A stretch of DNA of 64,000 nt from QHXW01 sp963752965. Its GTDB lineage: Bacteria > Acidobacteriota > Terriglobia > Bryobacterales > Bryobacteraceae. Positions 18,101 through 25,488 of the stretch are shown piece by piece. The stretch lies in the NCBI GenBank assembly GCA_963752965.1, contig CAVWAJ010000010.1:1-64000 (forward strand), read 5' to 3'. Every line of letters starts with the position of its first letter. The stretch's first letter is position 1. The position numbers and the translations under genes are program-made. The notes beneath the pieces were generated by a model. It saw nothing but the letters and a program-made list of their open reading frames with translations. It ran no database searches and had not been told where the DNA came from.

Positions 18101-18800
18101 CGTGGCTTGCGCCAGGCTTGGGGAGGGCGATAAGGCGATCGAAGCGTTTCGCCGCGTAACGGAATTGGCGCCGGACTGGGCGCCCGCCTATAATAACGTG
18201 GGCGGCGCGTACTTTCAGCAAGGGAAGTGGAATGAAGCAGTGGCTGCTTACCAAAAGTCTTTATCTATCGAGGCCAACGGCGACGCGTACGCCAATCTAG
18301 GCGCGGCGTTCTATTACCTGGGACGCTACAGCGACGCCGCCGGGGCCCTGGAGAAGGCCGTGCAAATGGACCCGGCCAGCCACGAGGACATTGCGGGCCT
18401 GGCCGACGCATACCGCCAGATGGGGCAGCGCGACAAGGCGAAGGCCAACTACGATGTAGCCATCAAGCTGGCGCTGAAAGCTTACCAGGTGAACACGCGG
18501 GATGCGATCACCTTGGGAGCGCTGGCGCTATACTACGCCAAGAACGGCGACTTGAACCGGGCTGAGAACTTCATTGCCAAGGCGCGCGAAATCGACGCCA
18601 GCAACAGTGTCCTCATCTATAACGACGCTGTGATACAGGTTCTGGCGGGAAAACCGGCGGATGCATTGAAGCGTTTGCGGGAAGCACTCCAAAAGGGCTA
18701 TCCCGTGGACATGGTGAGGAGCGAACCGGAACTCGCCGCGGTGCGATCCACTTCTGAGTTTGCCAAGCTGATGAAGGATTTCAGTCGCAAGGCTGGCTAA
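15120..18800 (+). CDS. Membrane Ser/Thr protein kinase with two kinase domains, FlgO-like domain and TPRs
   Basis: 1226 residues. A zinc-ribbon (CPVC, residues 4-7, and CFRC, 18-21) opens the protein. Kinase domain 1 spans about 88-345 (Lys117, HRDLKPQN from 209, Asp229 of the DFG motif) and kinase domain 2 about 372-635 (Lys403, HRDLKPRN from 495, Asp515). Both retain the glycine loop GEGGMG and all catalytic residues. One TM helix (about 655-673) follows, then a FlgO/TolB-like periplasmic domain beginning LAVLPFKVLGDE and at least ten TPRs to the C-terminus. PknB-type kinases with C-terminal TPRs are common in Acidobacteria; two intact kinase domains in tandem are less usual. Targets unknown. 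Confidence 0.93.
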   Translation: MLECPVCHASNPLGSQTCFRCSTPFGIDSATVTMDAAEIGVTILDPASDPEATIAAAGATGWSVPIQKISERDPSTPLEPGTILGERYEILQRLGEGGMGAVYKARDNELDRLLALKVIRPELAGHPDILRRFKQELILARQVTHKNVIRIFDLGMADGRKFITMDYIDGRDLKSILVERDKLPPAEAVPIVQQICRGLEAAHVEGVVHRDLKPQNIMLDANGRVWVMDFGLARSMDLVGMTRTGALMGTPDYMSPEQARAAKVDARSDIFSLGIIFYEILTGQLPFKADTMMATLLKRVQEKPAPPSAVDPAIPQQLSDVVMKCLEVDVARRYQTTGEILADLSGETAGASMVQAPIASLADIGPGSQFGPRYTIESVIGEGGMGKVYKAHDNDLDRTVALKLVRRELANDANSMHRFKQELLLASRVSHRNILRIHDLGDVGGVKFISMAYVEGRDLHDVIEAGGRLPVGRLVNIAKQLAGALDAAHAEGVVHRDLKPRNVLMAQNDQVYVSDFGLAKSLEGESTTTMTCAGEVLGTPRYMSPEQAESKPVDHRSDLYSLGVILYEMATGDAPFAGESTMQVMYQHVTRKPKDPKLGNPGLPDYLSKIILKCLEKDPANRYQSAKEILADLEAATPPTRIVRLRIAETGYPKWLLTSMAALLLLAGAVLSIPSWRNALLVRLESARTGTSSAPAPKYLAVLPFKVLGDEAALKYVADGVVESLSAQLFPLKDVRVAPQSAVEDAVKKGSLEKIAKDLGVNLVVTGTVQGAGDSVRIVTQVEDIKKGQRLWGGEFTALRRDLLSTETSIYKQLVTALDLKPSDEDLSRGALRMTGNYGAYELYLKGHDMMRRWPNIKGYNAALNFYDEAIRKDPRFALAWAGKADISMALYFLTKDDSWAGKALSAAEQAKQLNPDLPEVHWALGTIYLQTGRTEEAIAEAKLGLELAPNADESYRRLGEVYLAAGRKNEAIAAYEKAAQINPYYWFNFNWLGVACARLGEGDKAIEAFRRVTELAPDWAPAYNNVGGAYFQQGKWNEAVAAYQKSLSIEANGDAYANLGAAFYYLGRYSDAAGALEKAVQMDPASHEDIAGLADAYRQMGQRDKAKANYDVAIKLALKAYQVNTRDAITLGALALYYAKNGDLNRAENFIAKAREIDASNSVLIYNDAVIQVLAGKPADALKRLREALQKGYPVDMVRSEPELAAVRSTSEFAKLMKDFSRKAG

Positions 18801-18823
18801 CGGCACGGACCGGGGAGAACCTG

Positions 18824-19492
18824 TTACCGGAGCCAGAGCTTACGCTTCAACCCGAGCACTCCGGCTGCGCTCAGTAACAGGACGAGGGTTCCGGGCTCCG
18901 GTACATCTGGTGCCAACGACAGGCTACCATGCTCGTCCGGTTGCAGTCCGTCGCAACACGAATCGGGGTCTGTGTCCTGAGCGAAAGTAGTGTCGACGGT
19001 GACGCTGCTGCCTGGGGTGAACCCTACGGCTGTCGGACAATCCTCTCCCTCGCACTGAATGGCCGGTAGAAAATCCGATCCAGGTGTGGTAAAGCCCTCG
19101 CCAACCCCGGAATAATCCACTTCCAGGGTTCCCCCACCGGAGCACTCGTCGTCGCACGAGAAATGTCTCGTGATGGTGACTATCCCGAAATCGTTGGAAC
19201 TGGCACTGAACTGCTGGTCGAGATTGCCGGTCTCAAAGAAGAAGTCCATACTGATAGCGGCAAAGTTAGTTGCGGGATTGTGAACGTCGATAGTTGCGAA
19301 ACCATCGGCACCGATCGCATCCGGAAAGACGGTTACACACTCGTTCGATCCCGACGCGGGAGTGCAAAGATCCGGTGAATGGCCTCCGGGAGTAGTGAAC
19401 TTAATAACCGGGTCCGGAATGGAATCAGCCATCAGCCAACCGGCGGCTCCCACCGTTATGGCAATAAGAATCAAAGCTCTCAGGTGTCTCAC
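18824..19492 (-). CDS. PEP-CTERM domain exported protein
   Basis: 222 residues with a signal peptide (RALILIAITVGAAGWLMA), a beta-rich middle region with six or more cysteines (CSGGG, CEGEDC, SCC), and a C-terminal sorting signal VPEPGTLVLLLSAAGVLGLKRK, the PEP motif, hydrophobic helix and basic tail recognised by exosortase. The start is GTG 19492 with a GGGAGG ribosome-binding site. No exosortase gene is in this window. Probably surface or matrix associated; function unknown. Confidence 0.88.
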   Translation of the reverse strand: MRHLRALILIAITVGAAGWLMADSIPDPVIKFTTPGGHSPDLCTPASGSNECVTVFPDAIGADGFATIDVHNPATNFAAISMDFFFETGNLDQQFSASSNDFGIVTITRHFSCDDECSGGGTLEVDYSGVGEGFTTPGSDFLPAIQCEGEDCPTAVGFTPGSSVTVDTTFAQDTDPDSCCDGLQPDEHGSLSLAPDVPEPGTLVLLLSAAGVLGLKRKLWLR

Positions 19493-19708
19493 CCCAAAAC
19501 CTCCCTGCTATGGCAGACTAACCCGGCCATATGCGTTTGAGTAGATATCGATCGAACTGTGGGGCAGGTTTAGTGCCACTCTGAGCTTGCCTTAACCGAT
19601 ATATGTTTCAGTTACTTACTGGCTCCGGGAAGAGCCGCAAATCGTAAAGTGTGCCGAAATCTAGGGCGTAAGACTAAATTATCGTATTCTTTGAGTCCGG
19701 CGAGCGCT

Positions 19709-20038
19709 TCAGAATCGTTTCAGGCGGGTGCGGATGCGCTTGGCGATCTTCTCGATTTCTTCGGTCTTCTTGAGGTCTGCGATAGACAGGATGTGCGCGT
19801 CGTCTTTTTCGAGATCCTGTTTCAGGCTCTCGGCGAGATCGATTAACTGGGCGGCGTCCTTGATGGACTTCTCGTGATCTTCCTTGAGGATCTCGTCCGA
19901 CTGGAGCTTGCCGTTGGGGAGGTGGACGGGTTCGGACTCAGTCGGCGGCTGAGTGTCGTGACGGGTCTGGGAGTAAAGAGAGAGAGTAAGCACCATTCCG
20001 GCGGCCAAGACCGTGATGGGAAGAAGTCGCTTTTTCAT
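19709..20038 (-). CDS. Small exported hypothetical protein with charged helical C-terminus
   Basis: 109 residues from ATG 20038 (MKKRLLPITVLAAGMVLTLS), a clear signal peptide. The frame extends upstream to 20131, but that would overlap the divergent hom gene. The mature part is highly charged and predicted helical (EILKEDHEKSIKDAAQLIDLAESLKQDLEKDD) ending IRTRLKRF. It does not resemble a characterised family that I recognise. It is divergent from homoserine dehydrogenase with only about 28 bp between the starts. Confidence 0.65.
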   Translation of the reverse strand: MKKRLLPITVLAAGMVLTLSLYSQTRHDTQPPTESEPVHLPNGKLQSDEILKEDHEKSIKDAAQLIDLAESLKQDLEKDDAHILSIADLKKTEEIEKIAKRIRTRLKRF

Positions 20039-20066
20039 CGGATGGGCCTCCGCGGAACCTGCTGTT

Positions 20067-21383
20067 ATGATAGCCAAGATGCAGCCGGTGAACGTGGGAG
20101 TGGTGGGTCTGGGGAATGTGGGATCGGGCACGCTGGTGGTGCTCGCGGAGAACGCCGCTCAGATTGAGCAGAAGCTAGGTTTCCCGCTGCGTGTAACGGT
20201 GGTGTGCAGCCGGTCGGCGGCAGAGAAGAAGTTACCGGAATCGCTGGGGAAGGTGCATCGCACAGCGGACTGGCGCGAAGTGGTGTCGCACCCGGAAGTG
20301 GATATTGTCGCGGAACTGGTGGGCGGAACATCGGTGGCGGCCGAGATCATTGACGGCGCGATTGCGAACCGAAAGTCGATCGTCACGGCGAACAAGGAGT
20401 TGATGGCCAGTTGTGGCGCGGAGATCTGGGACCGGGCGATCCATGCCGGAATCAACCTCGCGATGGAGGCAAGCGTTGCCGGCGGGATTCCGATTCATGC
20501 CGTGCTGCGCGAGGGGATTTCGGGCGATCGCGTGGTGGCGCTGTACGGCATCCTGAACGGGACCAGTAACTACATCCTGACCGAGATGGAGAAACGCGGA
20601 GCGACGCTGGCAGAGGTGTTGGCGGAGGCGCAGCGGCTGGGGTATGCGGAAGCCGATCCGAGCGCCGATATTGATGGCTTCGATGCGCGATCGAAGCTAG
20701 CCATTCTGGCGGCGCTGGCGTTCGGCGAAAGAATCACGCCAGCGGACATATTCGTGGAAGGCATCCGGCGCATTTCGCCCATGGATTTCCGGTACGCGCA
20801 CCAGTTGGGGCATACGATCCGGCTGATCTGCGGGGCGAGGCAGACACCAGACGGGCTGATTCTTTCGGTGCGGCCGGCGCTCATCGGATCAGAGACGATT
20901 ATTGCCGGGGTGCAGGGAGCGTATAACGCAGTGTGGGTGAAGGGCCGTTACGGAGCAGACACGTTCTACTACGGCCGCGGGGCGGGGCCGCTGCCGACCG
21001 GAGTGGCGGTGGCGAGCGACTTGATGCGAGTGGCGCGCGAGATCCGCTACGGGCGGCCGGAACGCGTCTCGCCTTTCGCGCATGAGCGGCTGGGGGAATA
21101 TAAGCCGCTGTCGGTGACGAGCGAGAAGTGCGCGTACTATTTGCGGTTTCGCGTGGATGACCGGCCGGGGATCATCGCTGCGCTGGCGGGAATATTGGCG
21201 GAACAGCGCATCAGCCTGGAGGCGGTGCTACAGTTGCCGGGCGAGACGAAACACGATCTACCGTTTGTGATCACGGTGGAGCCGACGTCTGAGCACGCGG
21301 TGCGTGAAGCGGTGCAGAAGATGTCGCATTTGGACTTTCTCCGGGAGCCGCCGCTAGCGTTGCCGATGGAGCCGCCGTTATGA
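20067..21383 (+). CDS. hom: Homoserine dehydrogenase
   Basis: About 438 residues. NAD(P)-binding fold with VGVVGLGNVGSGT at the N-terminus, the substrate/catalytic domain with VTANKEL and the signature GILNGTSNYILTEM, and a C-terminal ACT domain (YLRFRVDDRPGIIAALAGIL) for allosteric control, usually by threonine. It reduces aspartate semialdehyde to homoserine in threonine/methionine synthesis and is cytoplasmic. Start ATG 20067 (MIAKMQ); ATG 20079 is an equally good alternative. The methyltransferase gene downstream overlaps its stop codon by 4 bp, so the two are probably co-transcribed. Confidence 0.95.
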   Translation: MIAKMQPVNVGVVGLGNVGSGTLVVLAENAAQIEQKLGFPLRVTVVCSRSAAEKKLPESLGKVHRTADWREVVSHPEVDIVAELVGGTSVAAEIIDGAIANRKSIVTANKELMASCGAEIWDRAIHAGINLAMEASVAGGIPIHAVLREGISGDRVVALYGILNGTSNYILTEMEKRGATLAEVLAEAQRLGYAEADPSADIDGFDARSKLAILAALAFGERITPADIFVEGIRRISPMDFRYAHQLGHTIRLICGARQTPDGLILSVRPALIGSETIIAGVQGAYNAVWVKGRYGADTFYYGRGAGPLPTGVAVASDLMRVAREIRYGRPERVSPFAHERLGEYKPLSVTSEKCAYYLRFRVDDRPGIIAALAGILAEQRISLEAVLQLPGETKHDLPFVITVEPTSEHAVREAVQKMSHLDFLREPPLALPMEPPL

Positions 21384-22060
21384 AGAAGGTTTCAGGTTTC
21401 CGGTGTCAGGTGTCAGGGCTTGGACTGCTGGTGTGTGCGTTCAGCCTCGCCGGGCAGGTGGCTAAGGACGCTAACGAGCGGTATCAGACGCCGGAGGGGC
21501 GCGCGGCAATTGCCAAGGGACTTTCGGCGGCGGATCGGGATGAGAGGCAGAGGCCGCGGGAACTGGTTGCAGCGATCGGGATCAAGCCGGGGATGATGGT
21601 GGCGGACATTGGGACGGGCACGGGCTACATGCTGCCGTATCTGAGCGAGGCGGTGGGGCCCGGCGGGCGTGTGTTGGGCGAAGATATTTTCGCGGATTTT
21701 CTGGAGAAAGCGGGGAAGACGGCGAAGGAGCACAAACTGGCGAACGTCGAGTTTGTGAAGGGCTCGGAGACAGACCCTGCGCTTCCGGAGAATGGCGTGG
21801 ATGTGGCGCTGGCGCTCGAGTCCTATCATCACTGGGATTATCCGGAGAAGATGCTGGCCGCACTGCATCGGGAGCTGCGCGAGGGCGGGCGGCTCGTGAT
21901 TGTGGATTACCATCCGGGAGCGGCCGGGATGCCGGCGCATCATATCCGGCTTGAGGCGGCGGATGTAGTCAAGGAAGTCGAAGCGAACCACTTCCGGCTG
22001 GTCTCGCAGCACGAGCACGGTAATAGCGGCCAGTACGTGGCGATTTTCGAGAAGAAGTAA
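21380..22060 (+). CDS. Class I SAM-dependent methyltransferase with apparent N-terminal signal peptide
   Basis: 226 residues. After a hydrophobic N-terminus (LGLLVCAFSLAGQ) and a linker, the Rossmann-like methyltransferase core starts around residue 60: MVADIGTGTGYMLPYL is motif I, then EDIF, EFVKGSETDP, VDVALALESYHHW and GGRLVIVDYHPG. The first codon overlaps the stop of hom (ATGA). The N-terminus is encoded by a repetitive tract of TCAGGTTTC/GTGTCAGG words, which may mean the original start was altered by a spreading short repeat. Export would be odd for a SAM-using enzyme. Substrate unknown. Confidence 0.82.
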   Translation: MKKVSGFRCQVSGLGLLVCAFSLAGQVAKDANERYQTPEGRAAIAKGLSAADRDERQRPRELVAAIGIKPGMMVADIGTGTGYMLPYLSEAVGPGGRVLGEDIFADFLEKAGKTAKEHKLANVEFVKGSETDPALPENGVDVALALESYHHWDYPEKMLAALHRELREGGRLVIVDYHPGAAGMPAHHIRLEAADVVKEVEANHFRLVSQHEHGNSGQYVAIFEKK

Positions 22061-22066
22061 AGTTCT

Positions 22067-23083
22067 CTAGCGCGCGTAAAGCGGAGCGATCGAAATCAAC
22101 GCGAGGCCGGTGACGAACAAGATCAGCATGATCACGACCAGGACGCGGACGCGGCTCGATGCGCCGGCGAACTCTTTCCAGACGAGCAGGCCCCAGAGTG
22201 CGCTGACCATGGTGGCGCCCTGGCCGATGGCGTAACTGATAGCGGGGCCGACCTGCACGCTTTCGGGAGTGCTAGCGGCGACGAAGTTCGCAATGGTTCC
22301 GGTGGCCCAGATGAGACCACCGACGAGGCCCAGCAGATGCTGGCGACTGGTTCCAGTGAAATATTCAGACATGGCGACTGGCGGACCTTCGACCGGCATC
22401 TTCATAAAGAACAGGTTGAAGACGAAAGTGGAGAGGAACACGCCGACCGCGAAAACGAAGCCGATGGCGTAGGGTCCCAAGCCTTGCGGGCCGGCCTTTC
22501 CCATTTCGACCAGCGGGAAGAACGATCCCATCAGCAGGCCGCTAACGAGGCTCAGCGTAATTCCCTTGCCAGACACTCTGTGCTCAGTCTGTGGCGCCTT
22601 GCCGGCCTCGAGTGCACGGTAGGCGAAAGCGTCCACGATGATGGCACCGACCACGATGGCGGCGCCGGTGAAAAGCAGCGCCGGGTTGCCCTGCGGCTTG
22701 AGAGTGTAATTCCAGATGACGCCAATCACCATCGCCAGACCGATGCCGATGGGAAAGGCGACAGACAGGCCCGCGAGTGAAATGGCTGCGACCAGCAGTA
22801 TGTTGGCCAGGTTGAAGATGATGCCGCCGGCTGCGCCGAAAAAGATCTGCTGCGAGCCCGCGTGCCGAAAATCGTCGACGAAAGTCAGGCCATCGGACCC
22901 GAGATTGCCGAATGTGAGCGCGTAAAGGGTCGCGGTAATGAGCAGACCCAGCGAGTAATCGTAATAAAAGAGCTCAAACCGCCATTTGCCGGCGAGCTTG
23001 AAGGTGTTGGCCCACGAGCCCCAGCAAAACATACTCACCAGGATGAGGAGCAGAGCGGCGCCATAGGTCTGGGGGATGATCAT
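22067..23083 (-). CDS. DMT-superfamily transporter (GRP sugar / ureide-permease-like)
   Basis: 338 residues with about ten hydrophobic helices from ATG 23083 (MIIPQTYGAALLLILVSMF). The segments GSWANTFKLAGKWRFELFYYDY and VAFPIGIGLAMVIGVIWNY, and the internal two-fold organisation, fit the GRP/UPS branch of drug/metabolite transporters, which move sugars or nitrogenous compounds. The open frame continues upstream to 23338 but overlaps the divergent receptor gene. No adjacent catabolic genes reveal the substrate. It is convergent with the methyltransferase gene (7-bp gap). Confidence 0.78.
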   Translation of the reverse strand: MIIPQTYGAALLLILVSMFCWGSWANTFKLAGKWRFELFYYDYSLGLLITATLYALTFGNLGSDGLTFVDDFRHAGSQQIFFGAAGGIIFNLANILLVAAISLAGLSVAFPIGIGLAMVIGVIWNYTLKPQGNPALLFTGAAIVVGAIIVDAFAYRALEAGKAPQTEHRVSGKGITLSLVSGLLMGSFFPLVEMGKAGPQGLGPYAIGFVFAVGVFLSTFVFNLFFMKMPVEGPPVAMSEYFTGTSRQHLLGLVGGLIWATGTIANFVAASTPESVQVGPAISYAIGQGATMVSALWGLLVWKEFAGASSRVRVLVVIMLILFVTGLALISIAPLYAR

Positions 23084-23164
23084 GCGTGGAGCGTACAACG
23101 CGGGCAGGGAGGGGGTCAAGCCGAAGGGTGTGCGACGCCAGCGATTACAGCCCAGTGTATTACG

Positions 23165-23200
23165 GTATTGAATATTCGTGCTATGCCGTGATAGTATCAC
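23165..23200 (+). promoter_or_regulatory. Palindromes upstream of the first TonB-receptor-like gene
   Basis: Two short dyads lie in the 120-bp divergent gap: GTATT-G-AATAT (23165-23175, last pair imperfect) and the perfect GTGATA-G-TATCAC (23188-23200), which ends 4 bp before the TTG start at 23204. They could be operators for NikR or another metal regulator, but the spacing does not match the classical NikR box. Confidence 0.35.
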
Positions 23201-23203
23201 CAA

Positions 23204-25477
23204 TTGAAGGTTCGTAACACCGCAGCAGAGGGGTTGTTGATACTTTTTCGATGGCAGGCGGCAGCCGCGACCATCTTGCTCGGGGCACTCATCGGAACAA
23301 AACCGCTTGTGGGCGCCGATGGCAGTATATCGGGCCAAGTGACCGATCCACAGGGAAGGCCGGTGGCGGACGCGAAGCTTCGCTTACTTGCAGATCGCAA
23401 TTCCGTGGCACAGGAGACCCATAGCGATCCGGGCGGAACGTTTGTATTCTTTGTGGTTCCTGCGGGGAGCTACAAACTCGCCGCAGTGGCGCCGGGTTTT
23501 GTCGATGCCAGCCAGGTGGTGAACGTCACGGACGGCGAAGCGCTGCGGGTCAACACACAGTTTGACCGGCTTGCTCCCCACGCGGAGGCCGTAACGGTTA
23601 CCGCCGAAGTGCAGGACCTTGACGTTGAAAATCCTGACCCGGCGCAACGCATTCTTGTGCGCGAGGAGATTCTGGACGCGAATCCAGGGCGTCCCGGCGC
23701 TCCGGTATCGATTCCCGGTTTACCGATCGAGACAGCGTCCGGCGGCATAAAAGCGCCGCAATACTTCGCGCCGGGCGTTGCCGGTGATCACGGCGAGCCA
23801 ATCGCTCAGTTCATCCAGGTGGGCAGTTACCTGGTGCCGAATAACCTCAGCGCCAACGCACACGGCAATGGCTACTCGGACCCGAACATCATGATCCCGG
23901 CAATCATCGAGAGCGTGACTACCGATGGCGGCGCCTTCAACGTGCGTGAGGGAGATCATTCTGTGGACCTCGCGGCTACGTATGCGATCCGTCCGAGCCT
24001 GGAGCCGGATGTCACGCTGACCGCCGATTATCGAGACGCCGATTTGACCGTCGGGTGGAATTGGCTGGCGATTCAGGCGTCTTACGGCAATGGTTTTCTC
24101 GACAGGCTGGAGCATCGCCAGCAATACAAGATCAATGCGCTAAGAGGTTGGACACTCGGCAATCACAAACTCAACCTGCTCTTTCTGGGCTACTACGGCC
24201 AGTCGAAGGACCCCGGGTTGGTGCCGATCAACGTACCGAATCTTCAGGACACGATTGACCCGCGCCAGAAGGACCAGACGCATACCGGCGAGATCGCGAT
24301 CAACGACGTCTGGCAACTCGAGCCGGGGAGTGGCTTACACTTCTCAGGCTTCTTTCGAACCTATGATCTGTCGCTCTTTTCGAACTTTGGAGATGGCTTG
24401 ATTCGCCAAAGCGAGTTTCGGACGGTGACCGGGGGCAACACGACCTACGTCCGCAGGATCAGCGACCGGCTCTCGCTGATGGTTGGCTTTGATTTCCTGC
24501 GCGAGGCGCCGCGGCGCGACGACCTCGACCGCTACGCATCAACCGATCCCTCCTACTACGGACCGTTCGAGAACGTGACCGCCAATGACATCACGCTCAA
24601 TTTCCTGACGCCGTTCGTCGCAATCAACGGCGAGCTTCTGCCTTGGCTGCGATACTACTTGGGATGGCGGCGCGACCAGATCGAGTTCGACAACCGGGAC
24701 CTGCTTGTGGCGGCGAACTCTTTCGGCCGATGGATGGGAGTCAATTCGCCGAAAGCCACGCTTGCCATTGTCCCTCCTGAAGCGCTGCTGTTGCCTTCGG
24801 TGTCTTTCAGCTTCGGCCAGACTTTTTTTACGAATGATCCGCGAATTGGAACGGGAACGCAGCAAGGCAGCTTGGTGAGCCAGGCTCATGCTTACCAGGC
24901 AGTGGTGAGCAGGACTATTCTGAATACCGATTTTCGGTTGACGCTGGGACATATTACCCAGGAGGCGTCACTCGCCAAGATCGACCCCGACACCGGGTTG
25001 CAATATAACGAAGGCCCCAGCCGCAACCGGTACCTGACTGCATCTGCACGGCGCTATTTTCAAGCTGGAATGATTCAGGGCTCGGTTTCGAAGGCCGACG
25101 CGCGCGATCTCTCCGACGGCACACCGGTCCCGGAAGCACCGCGGATGATCGTCGATTTTCTTGGCACGCTGGACCGGCTGCCATGGCATCTCCACGCGCG
25201 GGCGGAATTCGAGGAAGTGGGGCGGAAGCCGCTTGGCGATGGTTTCACGAGTGTTCCGGTGCGGGAGTTTCGTGGGGCCGTGGTGCGGAATTTCAAAGAC
25301 GGCAAGATGCAGGCCGGCATTCACTTCCAGATTGCGAGCGGTTACACGGGGCAGACGACGGAAGTGCTGGCTCTGCCCGTGGAGAGTGAGCCATTCGAGC
25401 GAGTCGTAGGTGTTTACATTCCATCGTACGCGACGGTGTCGTTCCGTTACCGTTTCGGAGCGCGCGGGCAGCCGTGA
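23204..25477 (+). CDS. TonB-dependent receptor-like outer membrane protein with N-terminal CarboxypepD_reg domain
   Basis: About 757 residues. A signal-like hydrophobic segment (AAAATILLGALIG) is followed by a carboxypeptidase-regulatory Ig-like domain (GSISGQVTDPQGRPVADAKL to VTDGEALRV), a short plug-like region (VPNNLSANAHGNGYSDPNIMIPAIIESVTTDGG) and a beta-barrel rich in alternating strands ending in an aromatic-containing strand (YATVSFRYRFG). The start is TTG 23204 or a downstream TTG; no ATG is available. Its plug is shorter and more divergent than those of the two other receptors in the locus. Position within the nikR/cbi region suggests a metal or metallophore ligand, which is inference. 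Confidence 0.72.
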   Translation: MKVRNTAAEGLLILFRWQAAAATILLGALIGTKPLVGADGSISGQVTDPQGRPVADAKLRLLADRNSVAQETHSDPGGTFVFFVVPAGSYKLAAVAPGFVDASQVVNVTDGEALRVNTQFDRLAPHAEAVTVTAEVQDLDVENPDPAQRILVREEILDANPGRPGAPVSIPGLPIETASGGIKAPQYFAPGVAGDHGEPIAQFIQVGSYLVPNNLSANAHGNGYSDPNIMIPAIIESVTTDGGAFNVREGDHSVDLAATYAIRPSLEPDVTLTADYRDADLTVGWNWLAIQASYGNGFLDRLEHRQQYKINALRGWTLGNHKLNLLFLGYYGQSKDPGLVPINVPNLQDTIDPRQKDQTHTGEIAINDVWQLEPGSGLHFSGFFRTYDLSLFSNFGDGLIRQSEFRTVTGGNTTYVRRISDRLSLMVGFDFLREAPRRDDLDRYASTDPSYYGPFENVTANDITLNFLTPFVAINGELLPWLRYYLGWRRDQIEFDNRDLLVAANSFGRWMGVNSPKATLAIVPPEALLLPSVSFSFGQTFFTNDPRIGTGTQQGSLVSQAHAYQAVVSRTILNTDFRLTLGHITQEASLAKIDPDTGLQYNEGPSRNRYLTASARRYFQAGMIQGSVSKADARDLSDGTPVPEAPRMIVDFLGTLDRLPWHLHARAEFEEVGRKPLGDGFTSVPVREFRGAVVRNFKDGKMQAGIHFQIASGYTGQTTEVLALPVESEPFERVVGVYIPSYATVSFRYRFGARGQP

Positions 25478-25488
25478 ATACGGCGGCG

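Noticed and set aside
17157..18254. 365-codon minus-strand frame opposite the Ser/Thr kinase gene
   Set aside because: Antisense shadow of the TPR region; no recognisable protein features.
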